64,000 nt of DNA from Rhizophagus clarus (Eukaryota; Glomeromycota; Glomeromycetes; Glomerales; Glomeraceae), in assembly GCA_015698045.1 (NCBI GenBank), contig BLAL01000040.1, positions 2,003,705-2,067,704 of the forward strand, in the 5' to 3' direction. This document shows, piece by piece, positions 26,016 to 40,189 of this stretch (position 1 is the first letter of the stretch; every line of letters begins with the position of its first letter). The position numbers were made by a program, and so were the translations under genes. The notes below the pieces were generated by a model. It had not been told where the DNA came from and searched no databases. It was given only the letters and a program-made list of their open reading frames with translations.

Positions 26016-29000
26016 TTATTTCCTAAATTCAATTTTCTCAACTAATCCATTACCTAACCTTTCCATTTCCAATATAATAGCTTTAGTGTTTATGATGACC
26101 ATTCTAGAATCATCATTGTTTTTTTTCTTTTTATCACTTTGATTTTGTTGTATTTTAGAGTCATCTTTATACGCTGATACCTATTGAAATATTTTTTTTT
26201 TTTTTTTTTTTTTGGAAAAAAAAACGATTATAAGTACAAAATTTTTTATGAAAAAAAAAAAATTTAATTAATTACTAACCTTGTTTCTTTCTCCGTTTGG
26301 TATTAAATCAACAGGATAACTAGAAAATCCAATATTAACCTTCCATGGTTTAGGAATAAAATTTATAGGATTCCAAACTAAACCAATAAATGTTCCACCA
26401 TATTTATCATAAAAAAATAATGCTGTGTCTGAATATATTCTTTTTAATTCATTTACATAACATTCTACTGGATCAAATCCAATTAATGGCCATTCTACAT
26501 CCTTTTTCTTTACATTATTTTCTGAATCTTTTGATTTATCTTCATTTTTATCATCAATATTCACATTATTATTATTACTATTTTTAATATTATCATTACC
26601 ATTATTATTGTTTCTATTGCTTATTCCTGTTTCCAACTCATAAAGTTTTAAAATATTATTATTCTGTTTTTTATTATCCAAGCTATCATTATTCTTTGCG
26701 AAATAAGATTTATCAGGGTTTAAGTTTTGATAATAACGCGTACATAAACTTGGATTCAAATGTATTATCGCATCATAATCTTGTAAAGGTGTAATGAATA
26801 TTCTCTAAAAGTATTCCATGACAAGAAAATGTTTAAACAAAATGGTTTAAAAAAAATCATAATTAACAAAATGAAAAATAAAAAAAAAATCTTTTTTCTT
26901 ACTTTTAACTCTTTATTATCGACTTTTCCTCCTCCAACAATAATTCCATCAACACATTCAATGGCGGCTTTAGCTAATTCTTTAATCCTAATAGCTACAA
27001 CTTTATTAGGTTTTTCTTCTCCCCATATAATTCCTTCATTTGAAATCGTATTAATAGTAGCCAAAAACATTGGAGAATGTTTATAATTTCCATCCACCTT
27101 TCTCAAATTTTTAAATCTTTCTAAAAGATTTTCGAAAATATTTTTTTTTGTCGACTCGCTTGTTCCAATCGTATTAATACTAGAAGTACCAATTACAACG
27201 TTTCCTCCTCTTTTACTATTATTTGATTCATCCAAATCGACAATAACAGGATCATTTTTCAGATCCCATTCAGCAATAAATTTTAAAACCCTTAAAAATC
27301 CTGAGAAACCACTTGAAGGTCTTTCCCACGGACTAGGATTTAAATAAATTACAGCACATAATACTTCGATAAATTCTTCTTCAACATGTATTGGTGTTAA
27401 TAAATGCGTACCAAACCATCTTTTTGTTAACCTAATAGTTAAAGAAAGTGATGGATATTTACTACATAATGTTTGTATTTGTGTATTATGTAAAGGTAGA
27501 AAGATGAACTTTCTTTTCAAACGTAATATAGCGTTCGTATAAATATCTCTTTTAGTTGAAGTAGTCATCTTATTTTTTATACCACGATCCAATAAAGTTA
27601 ATTCACGTTCATGTTGTATAAAACATCTAAATGAGAATCCTGTTGCAGTAGAAAATATTTCCAAATATGTGTCTGTTGATATTATCGTATCTAAATTTGG
27701 CGTGGCAACAACTTTAGTTTTTGTTTCAGGAAATTGTTTTTTAAATTGATTTGATAATAAAATATAAAAAGCTGCCTTCATTTTCTGTATAGCAACGAGA
27801 TCATCAGGCCATTTTGTTGAATATTCAAACTGGATAATTATATCAATAGGTTCGATATAATGAGATGGAAATACAATATCCCCATTCTTTCGTTTCAATT
27901 TAATCGGTTGAGGTATAAATACAGATGAATATCGAAGTGAGGGACTTGAACATTTGATACTCGATACCCTCAAAAGTAAGTCCTCTAATGCATGAAATTG
28001 TTTTACCAATTTATCATATGCATTCATGACATGTTGAAATCCTTGATTATTTAACTCCGGATTCCAAATATTTTTTGGAACATTACTGGAAGGTATAACG
28101 AATTTGTTCAGTTGTTCTGCCCAATATTGAATCCCTTTATTCTCTTTAATTCTATAATGTAATGCCATCAAATGTAAAACTATTCGATTAACAACTAAAC
28201 TTCTTGACTCAATTCCTTGTTGAGAATCCCAAACTACACATTCCAAAATATTTCCATCTTTAAACCTTCTGATCTCTGCTTTTTTTCCCCATAATTTACG
28301 AAATTTCGCTACCGCGGTTTCATCTACAGGTGATGGACCATAATCGACAAGTCGATTTGATTCATCAGGATTAAATATAAATCCAATATAAATATTTATA
28401 TTTGATGATGAATATGTTTTTGGTTCTTCGGAGGTTAACCAAGATGGTAATTTTCTATAATTGACTGCAATTAAATTGACCCTATTCGTAAGTCCTTGTT
28501 TGAGTAACTTTGGCATTGTCCTTGCAAAGTATACAAAACTATCAGGGAAATCCAGTTTTGCAGCTTCATCATATTCATTATATGACTTTGGCAGTTGAGT
28601 TATCCTAATATAGTAGAGAGGAAGTATAAGATTTTGGATCACGAAAAATATTTCGTAAATATTTAGACCTTACTTTGCAACATTATCATATCTTAATTTA
28701 ATATCATCAACCTTCTCCAAGAACAAATCTTCAAATCTATCAACATGCGACTCACCAAGATAGTCCATCGCCAACTTGGCCTCATATTGTAACTAATTTA
28801 ACAACAGAATTAATATAAAACATTATTAGATCAATAATATAATATCGACAATTAATTACCTGATCTAAAGAGGCTTTTGACATTCTACCAAACAAATTCA
28901 ATGTTCCATAATCATCAACAAATACCACTTCAAAATTATCTTTGAACGTATTCTCATTAAACTATAAAAAGAATATAATAATTATTTTTTTATAATATTT

Positions 29001-31242
29001 ATGAATATTATATATCTATCGTAACTGACTTAACTCCAAAACTAAGATATTTCGTCCCTTGTTATGAAATACATACCTCATCAGTTTTAGAACTGCTATT
29101 CATGAATATAGGATTGTTAACAAAATCATGTTTCGCTATAGGAAATTAATGGATCTTTTAATATTTGTTACAAAAAATATATAAATATTTATTGAAAGTG
29201 TTTTTTTACCTAAAAAATCCATAGTCCCTTTTAATAACTGATAAGAACTAAAGCCATTGGCCAACTTTTTCTCTCCATTTTGACCCCCACTTTGTAACAA
29301 ATATTTCATCAACATTGACCAAACAAATCCATTAAATCCACTAGATCCATCTTCGTCTCCACCAAATCCTCTTTGATTAAGCCATACTTTAGCTAATTTA
29401 CATGCATCGGCGAAAGCAGCACATAACTTTGTTTGTTTATAAAGATCATGTAGATTTCGTACATAATACATGTCTGATAAAATCGCATTGTTATATTGAG
29501 GTGTCGATGGAAGATCTGAACTGGAATTTTGAGATTCATTTGTCTCATGATGTGGTCGAACGTTATTACGTGAAGGCGATAATTTTTTAGAGGGAAATGT
29601 TTCTGGTGTAATACTTGGTAACACCCTGATCACACAATTCAACTTTGAGAAATCTGAATCCGTATGATCTAATTTTAAATAATCTCGCAAATTTAAAAAT
29701 TTAATTATAGACACAAAATTTTTATATAAATATTTTAGACTTGTACTGACCCCCAGAAGGTTTAAGTAATAAGATAGGACGACGATTATCACCATCGAGT
29801 GTTCCAAATTCCACTTTAACGTTCAATCCTGATTTGTTCTTTTGCAGAGCAGCAGCTAATACTGCAAGATAATATGCCCTTTTATGAAAATATCTATAAT
29901 TCATATAATCTTTCTCCTGAAATAGTGACTAAATAAAATAAAAAAAAAAAAGAATTAAAATGTAATATTGTTAAGGGATTACATGACTAAACATTAAAAA
30001 TTTACCCGAGGCATTATAACAGATACATCTACATTAAAACAATCTTTTCCGCGAACTATAGATTTCAAAGGATAACTTCCGACTAGGTAGAAAGCACTCG
30101 GTTTCTTGAAACCGAATTTGTACTTGATATCATTTGTAGGACGTGGAACCGGAAAAGGAATGACAATCTTATGGTGTTTTAACATTTTACCTGTGATCTC
30201 TGTTATCTATCAAATAGTAACGTGTAAGTTTAAATTTTCATTCTTACAATTAACTTTTGACTTAATTTACCGTAAGTTCGGGTTTATCGTCAATATTTTC
30301 AAATATTTGTTTTAACTTGTGTAAAGCATTTTCCAATCGTGTTGTTGCATTATAGTCAATATTCACTTCAGATAAAAGTTCATCAATCTATTTAAAAAAT
30401 TATGTTAAAATATAATTTAAAATTAATTAATAATGAAATATCGACTTACCTGAAGTTTAAATATATTGGACTTAAATAAAGTAGCGGTTTCTTTTAATTC
30501 TTGAATTTCTTCATTAGTTGGAGCTTTAGTAATTGAAGAATTTTTAAATTCAGAATGCTTATTATTAGTTCCTACTTCATCTATTCCATTCTGTGACTTT
30601 TTCATTTTTTCTTCATTCAAATTATCTCGAATCTTTTGTAAAGAACTCATTCCTGTATAATCTTCTTCTTTCTCTTCCTCCTCATCATCATCTTCCTCAT
30701 CTTCATCTTCATCTTCATCATCTTCTTCCGCTTCAATATCCATATACTTATGTACACCCTCATCATCCTCGTCATCATCACCTCCTTCTTCATTCGCTTC
30801 CGCCTCAATTTCCATGTATTTATTTACATCTTCATCGTCGTCATCATCATCATCGTCATGATCCAGATATTTTCCGGCTTCAAGTAAATTCTCATCATCA
30901 TCACTTATAAAATCTACTTCTTGCTTGGAAATTTTTCTCTCAATGGAAATTTTTTTCGGTTGAGAAATTGAATCAGATTTTTTGGTAATTGATCTTTTCT
31001 TTGATGGCGGGGATAAATCATCGTCATCATTATGCTTTGATTCCGAATTTTTCGAATTGTTATTCTTGATAAAGAAAAAAAAATTATTTTAAATTGATTT
31101 TTTAAATAAAATTTTTTCGATTAGTTTAATGAAAATAATAAAGGAAAAAAGAAAGAATAACTTGAATTTGTACATTATTTTTTTCGGATTTAGTGTTAGC
31201 AAGGTTAGGATTCGATTTTCTTTTTCGTTTTGATCGAGCCAT
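26016..31242 (-). CDS. UTP22: U3 snoRNA-associated protein 22 / nucleolar protein 6
   Basis: Nrap-family component of the small-subunit processome (UTP-C complex) acting in pre-18S rRNA processing in the nucleolus. It starts MARSKRKRKSNPNLANTKSE at 31242 and ends VEKIEFRK-stop at 26016-26018. A very acidic region encoded at about 30640-30890 (long D/E runs) follows a basic, serine-rich N-terminus. The conserved core includes VIPFPVPRPTNDIKYKFGF, FYLVGSYPLKSIVRGKDCFN, DVSVIMPR, YFHKRAYYLAVLAAALQKN, VWLNQRGFGG and FNGFVWSMLMKYLL, then a single large exon (26765-28642) with FGTHLLTPIHVEEEFIEVLC and PSSGFSGFLRVLKFIAEWDL. The last exons carry FYDKYGGTFIGLVWNP. About ten exons and 1,100 residues. 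The asparagine-rich insert at about 26530-26660 is low complexity. Confidence 0.94.
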
Positions 31243-31508
31243 AATTTAATTAAATTTTTTTTCTTTATCAGGTGGAAAAAAGAAAATAAAATTAAATTAT
31301 TCTATAAAGTTTTATTTTTATGTTTATAAATAAATTTATTAAGAAAGAGAAAAAGTTGTTGTATGAAAAAAAAATTTTTTTGATCTCTTGTCACCACATC
31401 TAAGAGTTTTAATTGGATGAAATCTTAATGTGCCGCAGTTTTAAAATGGTGTTCATCTTTATTATAAAAAGCCGTTTGAAGATTACAATATTAATGTACT
31501 AACTATAT
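31243..31508. other. Short gap between UTP22 start and the next minus-strand gene
   Basis: No gene is seen. UTP22 and the upstream orphan gene run in the same direction, so this contains the UTP22 promoter and the 3' region of the orphan. Confidence 0.3.
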
Positions 31509-32640
31509 TTAAACAAAAGGACTGTAATACCACCTCCACAAAATAATTTTTGTAGCAATAGAGGAAAATTTATTAGTATCACGTTCGGTTGAATTACCCA
31601 ATACCATTGAAAATGGACCATAAGTTCCTCCTAAAGGTGGAGTTTCACTGAATATACCAGATAATGAAATTGTTTCTATTCGAATGAAGAATTTCGTAAT
31701 ATTTGTTATTCGTGGATCATATATTGATGGAAAAATCCTATATGGCATATAGAAAGATTAATTTGAATATAAGAGAGTGAAATAAGATCTTTGACATTTA
31801 ATTACCAGTCAAAATTATTCGTAATATTCGAAAGATTACGCGCGATTCCAAAAAAAAAAAATTTTTTATACAAGCGAAAAAAAAATAAAAATGATTACAG
31901 ATCATGTAATACTTACGAATAAGGGCCCCAGTCATATTGCAGCTAAAAAAAGAAAAATAAATTAAAAAAAATAATAATTTAAATTGAATTAATCTGTAAT
32001 TACCTTTCCGTTGGAAGTAAAATCTCTTTTATTTATTTTGGGCACGATTCGTAAATTATTATATATAAAATATCGAAATTCGCAACCATACGTCCTGAGA
32101 TTTAACAAAGTGATTAATTCCAAGAAATTCTTTGAACAGTCATAGGGCGAACATATGTCGTGTTTGATGGTCCACTAAGAAAAAAAACTCAATTTTTAAT
32201 AAATAATCATTTTCGAACAATTTTTTTTTATAATACCTAAGCTACGATACAAGATCATTCATCTTATTTCCAAGCAATTTTTGTAACACTAAGTCGTGTG
32301 GACTTGGATTTGGTGGAATGTCTGGACTTCCAGAAGGTGGATCTTCTGCTGGCTGATTCGAAGAAGCATCCGTATTATTTACTGTTTGAATCTTTTTTCG
32401 CGCAGTATTTGCGCTAGGATTAGCTTGAATCGATGTTGGAACTGACGATCGAGTTTGACTCACAGGAAAATTTGATAGATGTGATTGCTGGTTAGCATTG
32501 TTAGAAGAATTTTTAGAAAGTATCATTGGCAGTAGACTTTGTATCGATAGAGGTTGTTCGGCTGTTAAATTTTGTATATACGGCGGTAATGAATTGTTTC
32601 GACCAATATATGGGATGCCTTTGGTATTTCTGCTAAACAT
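31509..32640 (-). CDS. Hypothetical four-exon protein, about 271 residues
   Basis: Not recognised. Exons are 32251-32640, 32004-32174, 31917-31942 and 31509-31737. All junctions have GT/AG sites and the frame stays open across them, which supports the model. The first exon encodes a serine-, asparagine- and proline-rich, probably disordered region (SLPPYIQNLTAEQPLSIQSL; PAEDPPSGSPDIPPNPSPHD). Exon 2 begins WTIKHDICSPYDCSKNFLEL and is more structured. Exon 3 is only 26 bases (LQYDWGPYS). The last exon contains GGTYGPFSMVLGNSTERDTN and ends WYYSPFV. No signal peptide is evident. It could be a regulatory or scaffold protein; I cannot name a family. Confidence 0.6.
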
Positions 32641-33780
32641 TTCGTAAATAATAAGAAAAAGAAAATATATCCCTGTTTCATTATTTTTTTAGAGAAAAAA
32701 AAAAATTTTAAATATTCAAGTTTGTAAAATTTTATTTCTATTTATAATAGCGGAGCCAAGCAATAAAGAAAAATATTTTACTATTTTACGTGATATTGAT
32801 TGAAATGATGGATATCATTAACAAATTTCTTTTATTTTTTGATTTAATTTTTTTATTTTCATCTGATCATAATCTTTTAAAATTAGAATTAATTAACTTT
32901 ACACAGGTCATACCACACATGGTAATTCTCTCTTCTATTATTCGTTTATTCTTGGAGGAAATTTTATGTCTTTAAATTTATTGCGTTGACGAATCAATCA
33001 ATCACATCTTATCAGTAAAATTTTTGTCAATCCTAGCATGATCGACACTTTTATATTATACATTTACTACAAAGTAAGTTAGTTCTCGATATAACGAACT
33101 TGAAAATTTCTAAACACGTCAACACGCACGTCAAAATACAACGAATCAGCTAATTTAATAAATTCTTTAAATCCTTCAGAATTCGTTATATCGAGAGCTG
33201 ACACTGAGCTGACTGCGTTAGCACTAAACTGTAAAACTGACACCACTTTTTTGATTAAGTAAGCGCCCGTGCAAACAAACTGCAATAATTACAATTTGTA
33301 TTGCTGAAATCAAACTACGCCTTGCGAACATAGAATACAATTTTAGCGAAAAATGAGAAAACTAACTTTATATCTCATGATTTGCAAGTTGTCTATGAGG
33401 TATGCATATAACAAATTGTAATAAGTGTGTTATAAGGCGGCCAGAAATCTACAATAAATGATCAATAATTTCTAAGTGTTATTAATGTTTTATTTAAAGA
33501 TAATATTGTAAAAATCATTAAGATGAATGGGTTGAATAAATAATAATTTTCTTGTTACATTAATACATTAATACAGCAATAAGCTGTTAAACTGCATGAA
33601 ATATTCGAGTGATTAATTATATTTCCATACCCGCTTGGCATTTAGACAGTCTTCAGAGTTAAAATTATTATAATTTTATTAATAAAATTAATACTACGAA
33701 ATAAGACTGAATTCTGGTTAATAAAATTTATTATTATATTCTGTACAAATTCAGAAATGTAGTATATATCTATTTTTAAT
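32641..33780. other. Intergenic region with a 15-bp inverted repeat
   Basis: No gene is accepted. It contains the perfect inverted repeat TCTCGATATAACGAA (33084-33098) / TTCGTTATATCGAGA (33182-33196). The 'CGATATAACGAA' word is reminiscent of pogo/Tigger-type ends, so this may be a relic element. The rest is AT-rich. Confidence 0.4.
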
Positions 33781-36092
33781 TCATGTCAAAACTTCCATCG
33801 TTTCAACGCACATTTTTAATGATACAAACATAATAATCTCAGGATTTTCCTCAATATTATCATAACCCACTTCTTCTTTCTTAGTTGTATTTCTTTCATT
33901 TTCAATCTTGTTCAACATAAGTAGAGCTAATCGAATAGATTGTTCCTTAGTTCTAGTCATAGGAAATATAGGAACATTCCATAAAGCATATTTATGTTCA
34001 TCCTCTTGTTGAATATTTTTTAGACATTGTGAATGAATAATTTTATGTACAAGAATATTTTTATAAATAACCAAAGAATTAAAAGAATAGCTTGCTTTCA
34101 TATCATCATTTGTACCAAATATAAATGTAACATATCCTTCTTTTTCCAAAGAGGAAGAAAAAGAAGATATTTCAGATGTAATTCTTCTTAAAAATGATGT
34201 AAACATACATGTATAATTTGGAACTCTGATTTCTTCTGAAATTACTAAATTTGATGTATTTAATTCTATATTGCTTAATATACTCCATCCACCAATTAGA
34301 ATCTTCTTATTCTCTTCATTAGATACTGTACTATGAATTATAACATTATCCAAGATTATAGGAACGGATTCTTCAAATGATGCAATATTCTCATTTATTT
34401 GACTATTCATCATACAAATATTTCCCTTAGTCAAATTTCTATTATTTGATAATTCTCCTTGAACAAATGATATAATTCCAAGTTCATATTTAAACTGAGG
34501 ATCAACACTAACATTTATATATTCAAGCATAGTTCCCATATGATAAAATTTTGAATTATTTAATATTAAAACATTCAATTCCCTATTATCAGATGAATAT
34601 AGCTTTTTTATAATTGTAAATTGAGCTTTTTCTAATGTTGTCATTTCTTGTATTATGGTATGTGTTTTGAATTTAGTTTTTAAGAAATCTGACCATGCTT
34701 CTAATTCATATGTTAATGGTTGAATTTCATCCAAAATCTGTCAAATATATTAATTAGTAATTAAAGTAATAGAAAACTTATAAATTTTTATACTTACTTG
34801 GAGAAATATTTTTATTGCGTTATAATCAAAGAAATAAGTACTGTCAGTGTATACAAATTCGTTTCCATTCTAATACAAAGTAAGATAAATTAAACGAAAT
34901 AAAAAATTAAATATACAAATATAAAAATTTACTTTATCCAAATGAATAATTTCATCATGATTTCTCATAATTTCAATAGATGGTTTATGTAAATATTCTT
35001 TACACAATTTAATTAAACATTCCCGATCTTTAGGTTGTTTCTTCATATCATTTTGACATTGATTAAAATCATCTTTTATTTTGAATACACCATGTGTTGA
35101 ACCAATATGTAATGTAGATGGGTGAGCCAATGCTACAAATGATGCATTATGCAAAGATGTTTCTTCTACTGTTATTGAAGATGTGAACGTAACGTTAACA
35201 TTTTGTGAAAAAAAAAAAAGTTAAAAAGGAAATTAATTATACCGTTAATTGACATCAATTCAATTGTATCTGAACTAGTGAGAAATACAGTCTATCAAAG
35301 TTATGAGTTAATATTTAATAAATTAAGAATTAAAAATGCATAAATAACTAACCCCTTTCTTTAAGTGTTTAATTAATTCAATATAAATAATTAATTTCAA
35401 ATCAAATAATTCTAACCAATCTCGTTCTAAAAACAAATTAATTGTAATTAACATTTAGATAGGGTAGATTAATAGATAACTTTTTGACTTTATAAATTAC
35501 CTCTTGTTGAGTCACTGCCAATTGGAACTTTCATGAATAATTTTCCCAATATACTAACATGAGGTAATCTTGTTGAATATCCTCCAGAATGAATTAACAA
35601 AACTTTCTCTGTTTAAAGAGATTATCTATATTTTAATATCAAACTTATCGTACAAACGCATTCAAAGTTAAGTACTTACTTTGCTCTAAATTTGATCCAT
35701 ATTTATCATGAAGAAACTTAATTGCAAACAATGTACTTCCTCCACTGCCAATTTGCCTTCCAGGTGGATCCGCTATCACATGATATCTATATTAGAAAAA
35801 TTTAAATTCTTGCTTGAAAAAAAAGAAAATGACTTGGTAAAGTAAAAATCAATCTTAGAAGAAAAATATCAATATGTTACTCTAAATTTTCTAAATTTGG
35901 AATTTCATTATTTTCAAGTTTACGTTTTATTTGACGTTCATATAATGATTTTTGGTGCAAATTTCCTGATGTTAATACAATTATGTCCCAAAATTCTTGA
36001 TTATTTATACTTTTCTGTGAAAGTAGATTATCATAATATCTTAAATTACTATTAAATGATTTATAAAGAATATTATTATAATCATTGGCCAT
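33781..36092 (-). CDS. FPGT: Fucose-1-phosphate guanylyltransferase-like protein (GDP-fucose pyrophosphorylase)
   Basis: Predicted to make GDP-L-fucose from L-fucose-1-phosphate and GTP, the salvage route. The ATG is at 36090-36092 and the TGA at 33781-33783, with about eight exons. Family marks in order: FWDIIVLTSGN, YHVIADPPGRQIGSGGSTLF (nucleotide-binding loop), LIHSGGYSTRLPHVSILGK, LTSSDTIEL, FVALAHPSTLHIGSTHGVF, CKEYLHKPSIEIM, YTDSTYFFD, LNVLILNNSKFYHMGT and the C-terminal PIFPMTRTKEQSIRLAL. About 640 residues. This matches vertebrate FPGT end to end; there is no fused fucokinase domain as in plant FKGP. FPGT is not a standard fungal gene, so its pairing with the GMD gene in this window is notable. 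Confidence 0.88.
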
Positions 36093-36957
36093 GATTTAAA
36101 TTTATTTGTACTTTATTTTATTTTTAATTTTTTTTTTTTTGAAAAAAAAAAAATAAATAAATATGTATACCTCTGGCGGTTAGAAGTCGTGTAACAAATC
36201 ATATTCAGCCGCATTTTTTGACAATGGCCCCTTCAATGCACATACATCACATCTTTTTGAATGATAAGGGCATTAGATATGCAAAAAAAAAAAACGTTAT
36301 ACTTCAATGAGAAATTCATGACTGAATTTACGCAATTTTAATTCGATTTACTAAAATTGTCTTACAAGACAATGATCTCTTTTTTTAAATGGTGTATCCG
36401 TTTAAATATCTTCTTTTCTTTATTTAGTATAAAAAGAGTATAAATTCTTTGAAAAGACAACCGCAACCTAATAAATTTAGTAAATTTTGATAAGGGAAAC
36501 ATTATTTCCTGGAAGTCTTCTGTCTCTGAGCTTTCTTAATTCGCTTTTTCAACATTACATGGATGCCATACATCGTAATATAAACGTTCACTATAATTAT
36601 GTAAATCGGGAAATATATACTACCACATGGTGCATGAAGTTGAAAAAATTTTTTAATCAACTTTCTTTCGGAAAATAGCGTTTTAATAAAATTTTTTTAT
36701 TGTTTACACCTTTTTTGTTCACTTCCCGAATTAGTTAGACTTATTGCACAAGCTCTAATTGGAGTTATCTATAAATATCAAGTGTAAATTTTTAATGCCA
36801 AAAAAAAAAAAAAAAAAAAAAAAAAATCGTTTAAATTTAAAGTAATCGAAGAAGAAAAAAAGTTCATATATAAATCTTTGGTTGATTTATAAGAAATAAT
36901 CTTTTTTTTTTTTCGGATCTTTGAAGTGATTGATTCAAAGTTTATTTATATAAGACG
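36093..36957. other. Divergent intergenic region, FPGT and SmgGDS-like genes
   Basis: No gene is accepted. It holds A/T homopolymers, including about 26 A at 36799-36826, and a TATAAAAAGAGTATAAA word near 36428. A 63-codon frame at 36487 has no family features. The promoters of both flanking genes lie here. Confidence 0.35.
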
Positions 36958-39900
36958 ATGACGGAAAATAATGGTAAATTTAATTAAATTTATCATTGCA
37001 GCATTATTGTAATTGTAATAATTTAATAAAAGGTGATTAACTTAATTTATGTCATCTTGCATCATATTTTTAGCAAATCAACTTGAAGAACTTGTAAAAC
37101 AATTAAAACAACTTCATATAAGTGGTAAATATCCTTTGATCTTATGATTTTAGTTGATCAAAGAATCATTTGCTAATTTTCGAATTGTCACAACTTAGAA
37201 TTTGATCATGGTGTATTGTCAAATCTTCCAAAATTAATATCTGGTCTTGAGTCATGTAAGAACATTATAAGTGATAATACAACGACTATCGACGAAAAAG
37301 GAAAAGCTTGGTCACAGGTTGCAGAAACTGTCGAATTATTGGCAAATGCCGCGAAGAATGGTAAATTCTTAAGAAAAATGTTCTTTAAATACTTTTTTCT
37401 TCCTTCCTTCCTTCCTTCCTTCCTTCCTTTCTTTCTTCCTTTCTTCCTTTTTTTTTTTAATAAAAATTAATTTATATTTATATATTTTTTTTTGGATTAC
37501 AGAATATCCACGTGACCCTCTTGGCGCTTCAGGGGCTTTTGAGTTGATCGTTGCGTTCATGAATCTTAATGTTAATAATCATCCTGATGTCGATTATCAA
37601 TGTCTTCGTGCACTTGCAAATTTCTGTATAACACATGGTAAGATCATATCTTTAATCGGATTTTTAGTTAAAAAAATTTCCTAAAAAAATTAAATTTATT
37701 TGTATAGATGTGAATAGACAGAAATTTATAGACATCGGTGGTGTCGACGTAGCTCTTAACTGTTTAAAGCAAATAAAGGATTTAAAAACAATTCGCGCAT
37801 CTAGTGCAACATTATTAAACGCGGGACTCAATTATGGTATTTTATTTTTTTATTTGTTTGTTTAATACAAAAGGTATTCCTTTTTAAAATGTATTATTTA
37901 TATATATTTTTTACACAGATAATGTGAATGTTGAGATAGTTAAGAAGGATGGTTTAAATATTTTGGCTGGAATTCTTGATCCTGAGTATGTATTAAAAAA
38001 ATATGATGATGAAGCTGCAAGAACATGTGTATATTTTGCTACTAGAGTTATATTAAACCTTATTGGAACAGGTTTGTAAATATTTGTTAATTAAATTAAT
38101 TGTAACTAAAATTAATATTTGTTTTATATTTTCTCCAGCCGAAGGAAAGAAAGAGATCGGAAAAGCAAAAGTTATTACTTCTTTAGTTCAACTTTTAAAA
38201 TATTCGTCTCGGGAAGATGCTGTAGATGATGACGTTGATATATTAGAAAATGTTGTGGAAATTTTAGAAACTATTGCCTTAGAAAGTGGTGTGTAATGTT
38301 TAACAAAAAACATATTTTCGTACGCTTTCGTTAAATTATTTTTAAATTTATTGTAGATGATGTGCAACAAATTCTTGTACGAGATGAATTATTTACTTAT
38401 TTATTAGATTTCTTGGAATTTTCAAAACCTCCACTTAATTGTGAACAGCGAATAATTAAGAGCTATGGAAGCTGTAAAGCTGCTGTATTGAAAGTTATTG
38501 TCTCTACTGCTATGAGTGGTGAGAAAAAAAAAATCATGAGAATTTCTAGAGAATTTTTTTTTTTTTTTATAATTTATTATCATAATTTTTTACTCTTTTT
38601 ATAGATAATAATATGGAACCATTATTTGGTGATGATGTTATATTGCATCGATTCCTTCTATGGCTTAATTCAGGTCCAGAACGTGATGATTTACAAATGT
38701 GTTCTGCTTTATCTTTGGGAAATCTTGCACGAAGTGGTAAATATAATTTTCAATTATCAATTTTCAAGATTCGATTTATTAATTATAGTTTACATTTTTT
38801 TTTTCCTGCGCTATAGATACACATTGTACAAAATTGGTTCATCAATTCAAGATTGGCGAACCACTTGCAAATGTTTTAAAAACTTCAGATAATATCAAAG
38901 TACAGCATGCTATTATAAGTGTACTCAAAAATATTTCACTGCCAGGTACATAAATAAATAAGTGAAATATATATTTTAATATTATTAATTTTTAAATTAA
39001 TTTTATATTTAGTTGAAAATAAGGCAATAATTGGATCATTGGGAATTATTGGATTGTCCGCACCTTTACTAGAAAAAGACACTGTTCAACCTGTTCAATC
39101 AGGAGTTATTGGAATTTTAAAACATTTATCATCTCAGAGTAAGCTATAAATTTTGTTTAAATAATGATTATATCAATTTTAATGATATACTAACATTTAA
39201 AAATATATGTATTAAAGTTTCAAATTCTATGAAGATTATTGTAGGAGAAGATCCGGCTAATACTGAGATACCAACGCCTCTCAGTCGGTTGTTATCTTTA
39301 ATTAAGAGAACGGATGAAATATCGGTTCGAAGTGAAGGAACTCGTGTTCTTGTTAACCTTGTAAAGAATCTTTGGAGTGAACTTCCTGATAAAGAATCAG
39401 GTAATTGTTATTAAAAAGAAAAAAAAAAAATTTTTAAATAAATAGCACATAAGCTTAAAAATTATTTTTGTCTCATTTTCAGGAGGAATTTCAATAAAAA
39501 CTTTGAGACAAAAATTGAATAAACTGGAAGTAGTTGAACCACTTGTTGTTATGGTTGTAGAGTCTAAATATCCTATACTTCAAAATGAAGGTATAATCGC
39601 CTTAACGTTATTAGTAATGGATGATACCGCTAAAACTGGAGGCATGTATCATTAGTCAAATATATTTTTTTTTTCTTGATAAAAATTTATTATTATTAAC
39701 ATTTGGATCTTGAATTATAGAATCAAATATTACTTTAGAATTTTTAACATCAGAAAAAGAAAAAACTATTGTTGTTGTTGAAGAACCATCAAATGAAGAT
39801 TCTACAGCAGATGCTTCATCTTCATCTGCACCACCACCACCACAGTCATCTTCACCACCACAAATTTTATTCTTACTAAATGCTATAATTGATATTATAC

Positions 39901-40189
39901 TAAATGAAAAAAATAATTATCCTGATGAAATAAGAAGCAATGCTTGTATGTTTTTAGAGAAATCTTCAAAAGCTGCCAGTGGTCATCGTAAGCATAATTT
40001 TAAATTCTTTCATTTTTTGATCTAACTTTGCAAGATATTAATTCAACTCTATTAATTGTTTTAGAAAAACAATATTTACGACAGAAGGTGCCACCTTTAA
40101 TAGATCCTTTGATTACAAATACTGAACAAAAACCATTAGATGAAAGATTAGAATCTGATATTAAAAAAGTTTTAAGAAGTTTAGATTAA
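36958..40189 (+). CDS. RAP1GDS1: SmgGDS / RAP1GDS1-type armadillo-repeat protein
   Basis: Cytosolic armadillo-repeat protein that binds prenylated Rho and Rap-type GTPases and helps their folding, exchange and trafficking. Exon 1 is tiny (36958 to about 36972; MTENN), followed by about 14 exons to TAA at 40187-40189. The repeat units are helical ARM repeats: GASGAFELIVAFMNL, VDYQCLRALANFCITHDVNR, IRASSATLLNAGLNYDNVN, DLQMCSALSLGNLARSDTHC, VQHAIISVLKNISLPVENKA and IGVIGILKHL-like segments. The order 'CSALSLGNLARSDTHC ... VQHA..S.LKN...PV.NKA' is diagnostic for SmgGDS. A proline/serine linker (APPPPPQSSSPPQ) lies late in the protein. A TTCC microsatellite (about 37390-37450) sits in an intron. 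Confidence 0.9.
37390..37452. repeat. TTCC/TTTC microsatellite in a RAP1GDS1 intron
   Basis: About 60 bases of pure to slightly broken TTCC repeats followed by T runs. It lies inside an intron between the acceptor of one exon and the next coding block at 37502, so it does not affect the protein. Confidence 0.85.

Noticed and set aside
30593..30910. 105-codon histidine/leucine-rich plus-strand frame
   Set aside because: Reverse complement of the acidic D/E tract of UTP22.
32790..32975. 61-codon hydrophobic frame
   Set aside because: AT-rich chance frame with no context.
36487..36678. 63-codon frame before the SmgGDS-like gene
   Set aside because: No family features; it probably lies in promoter or leader sequence.
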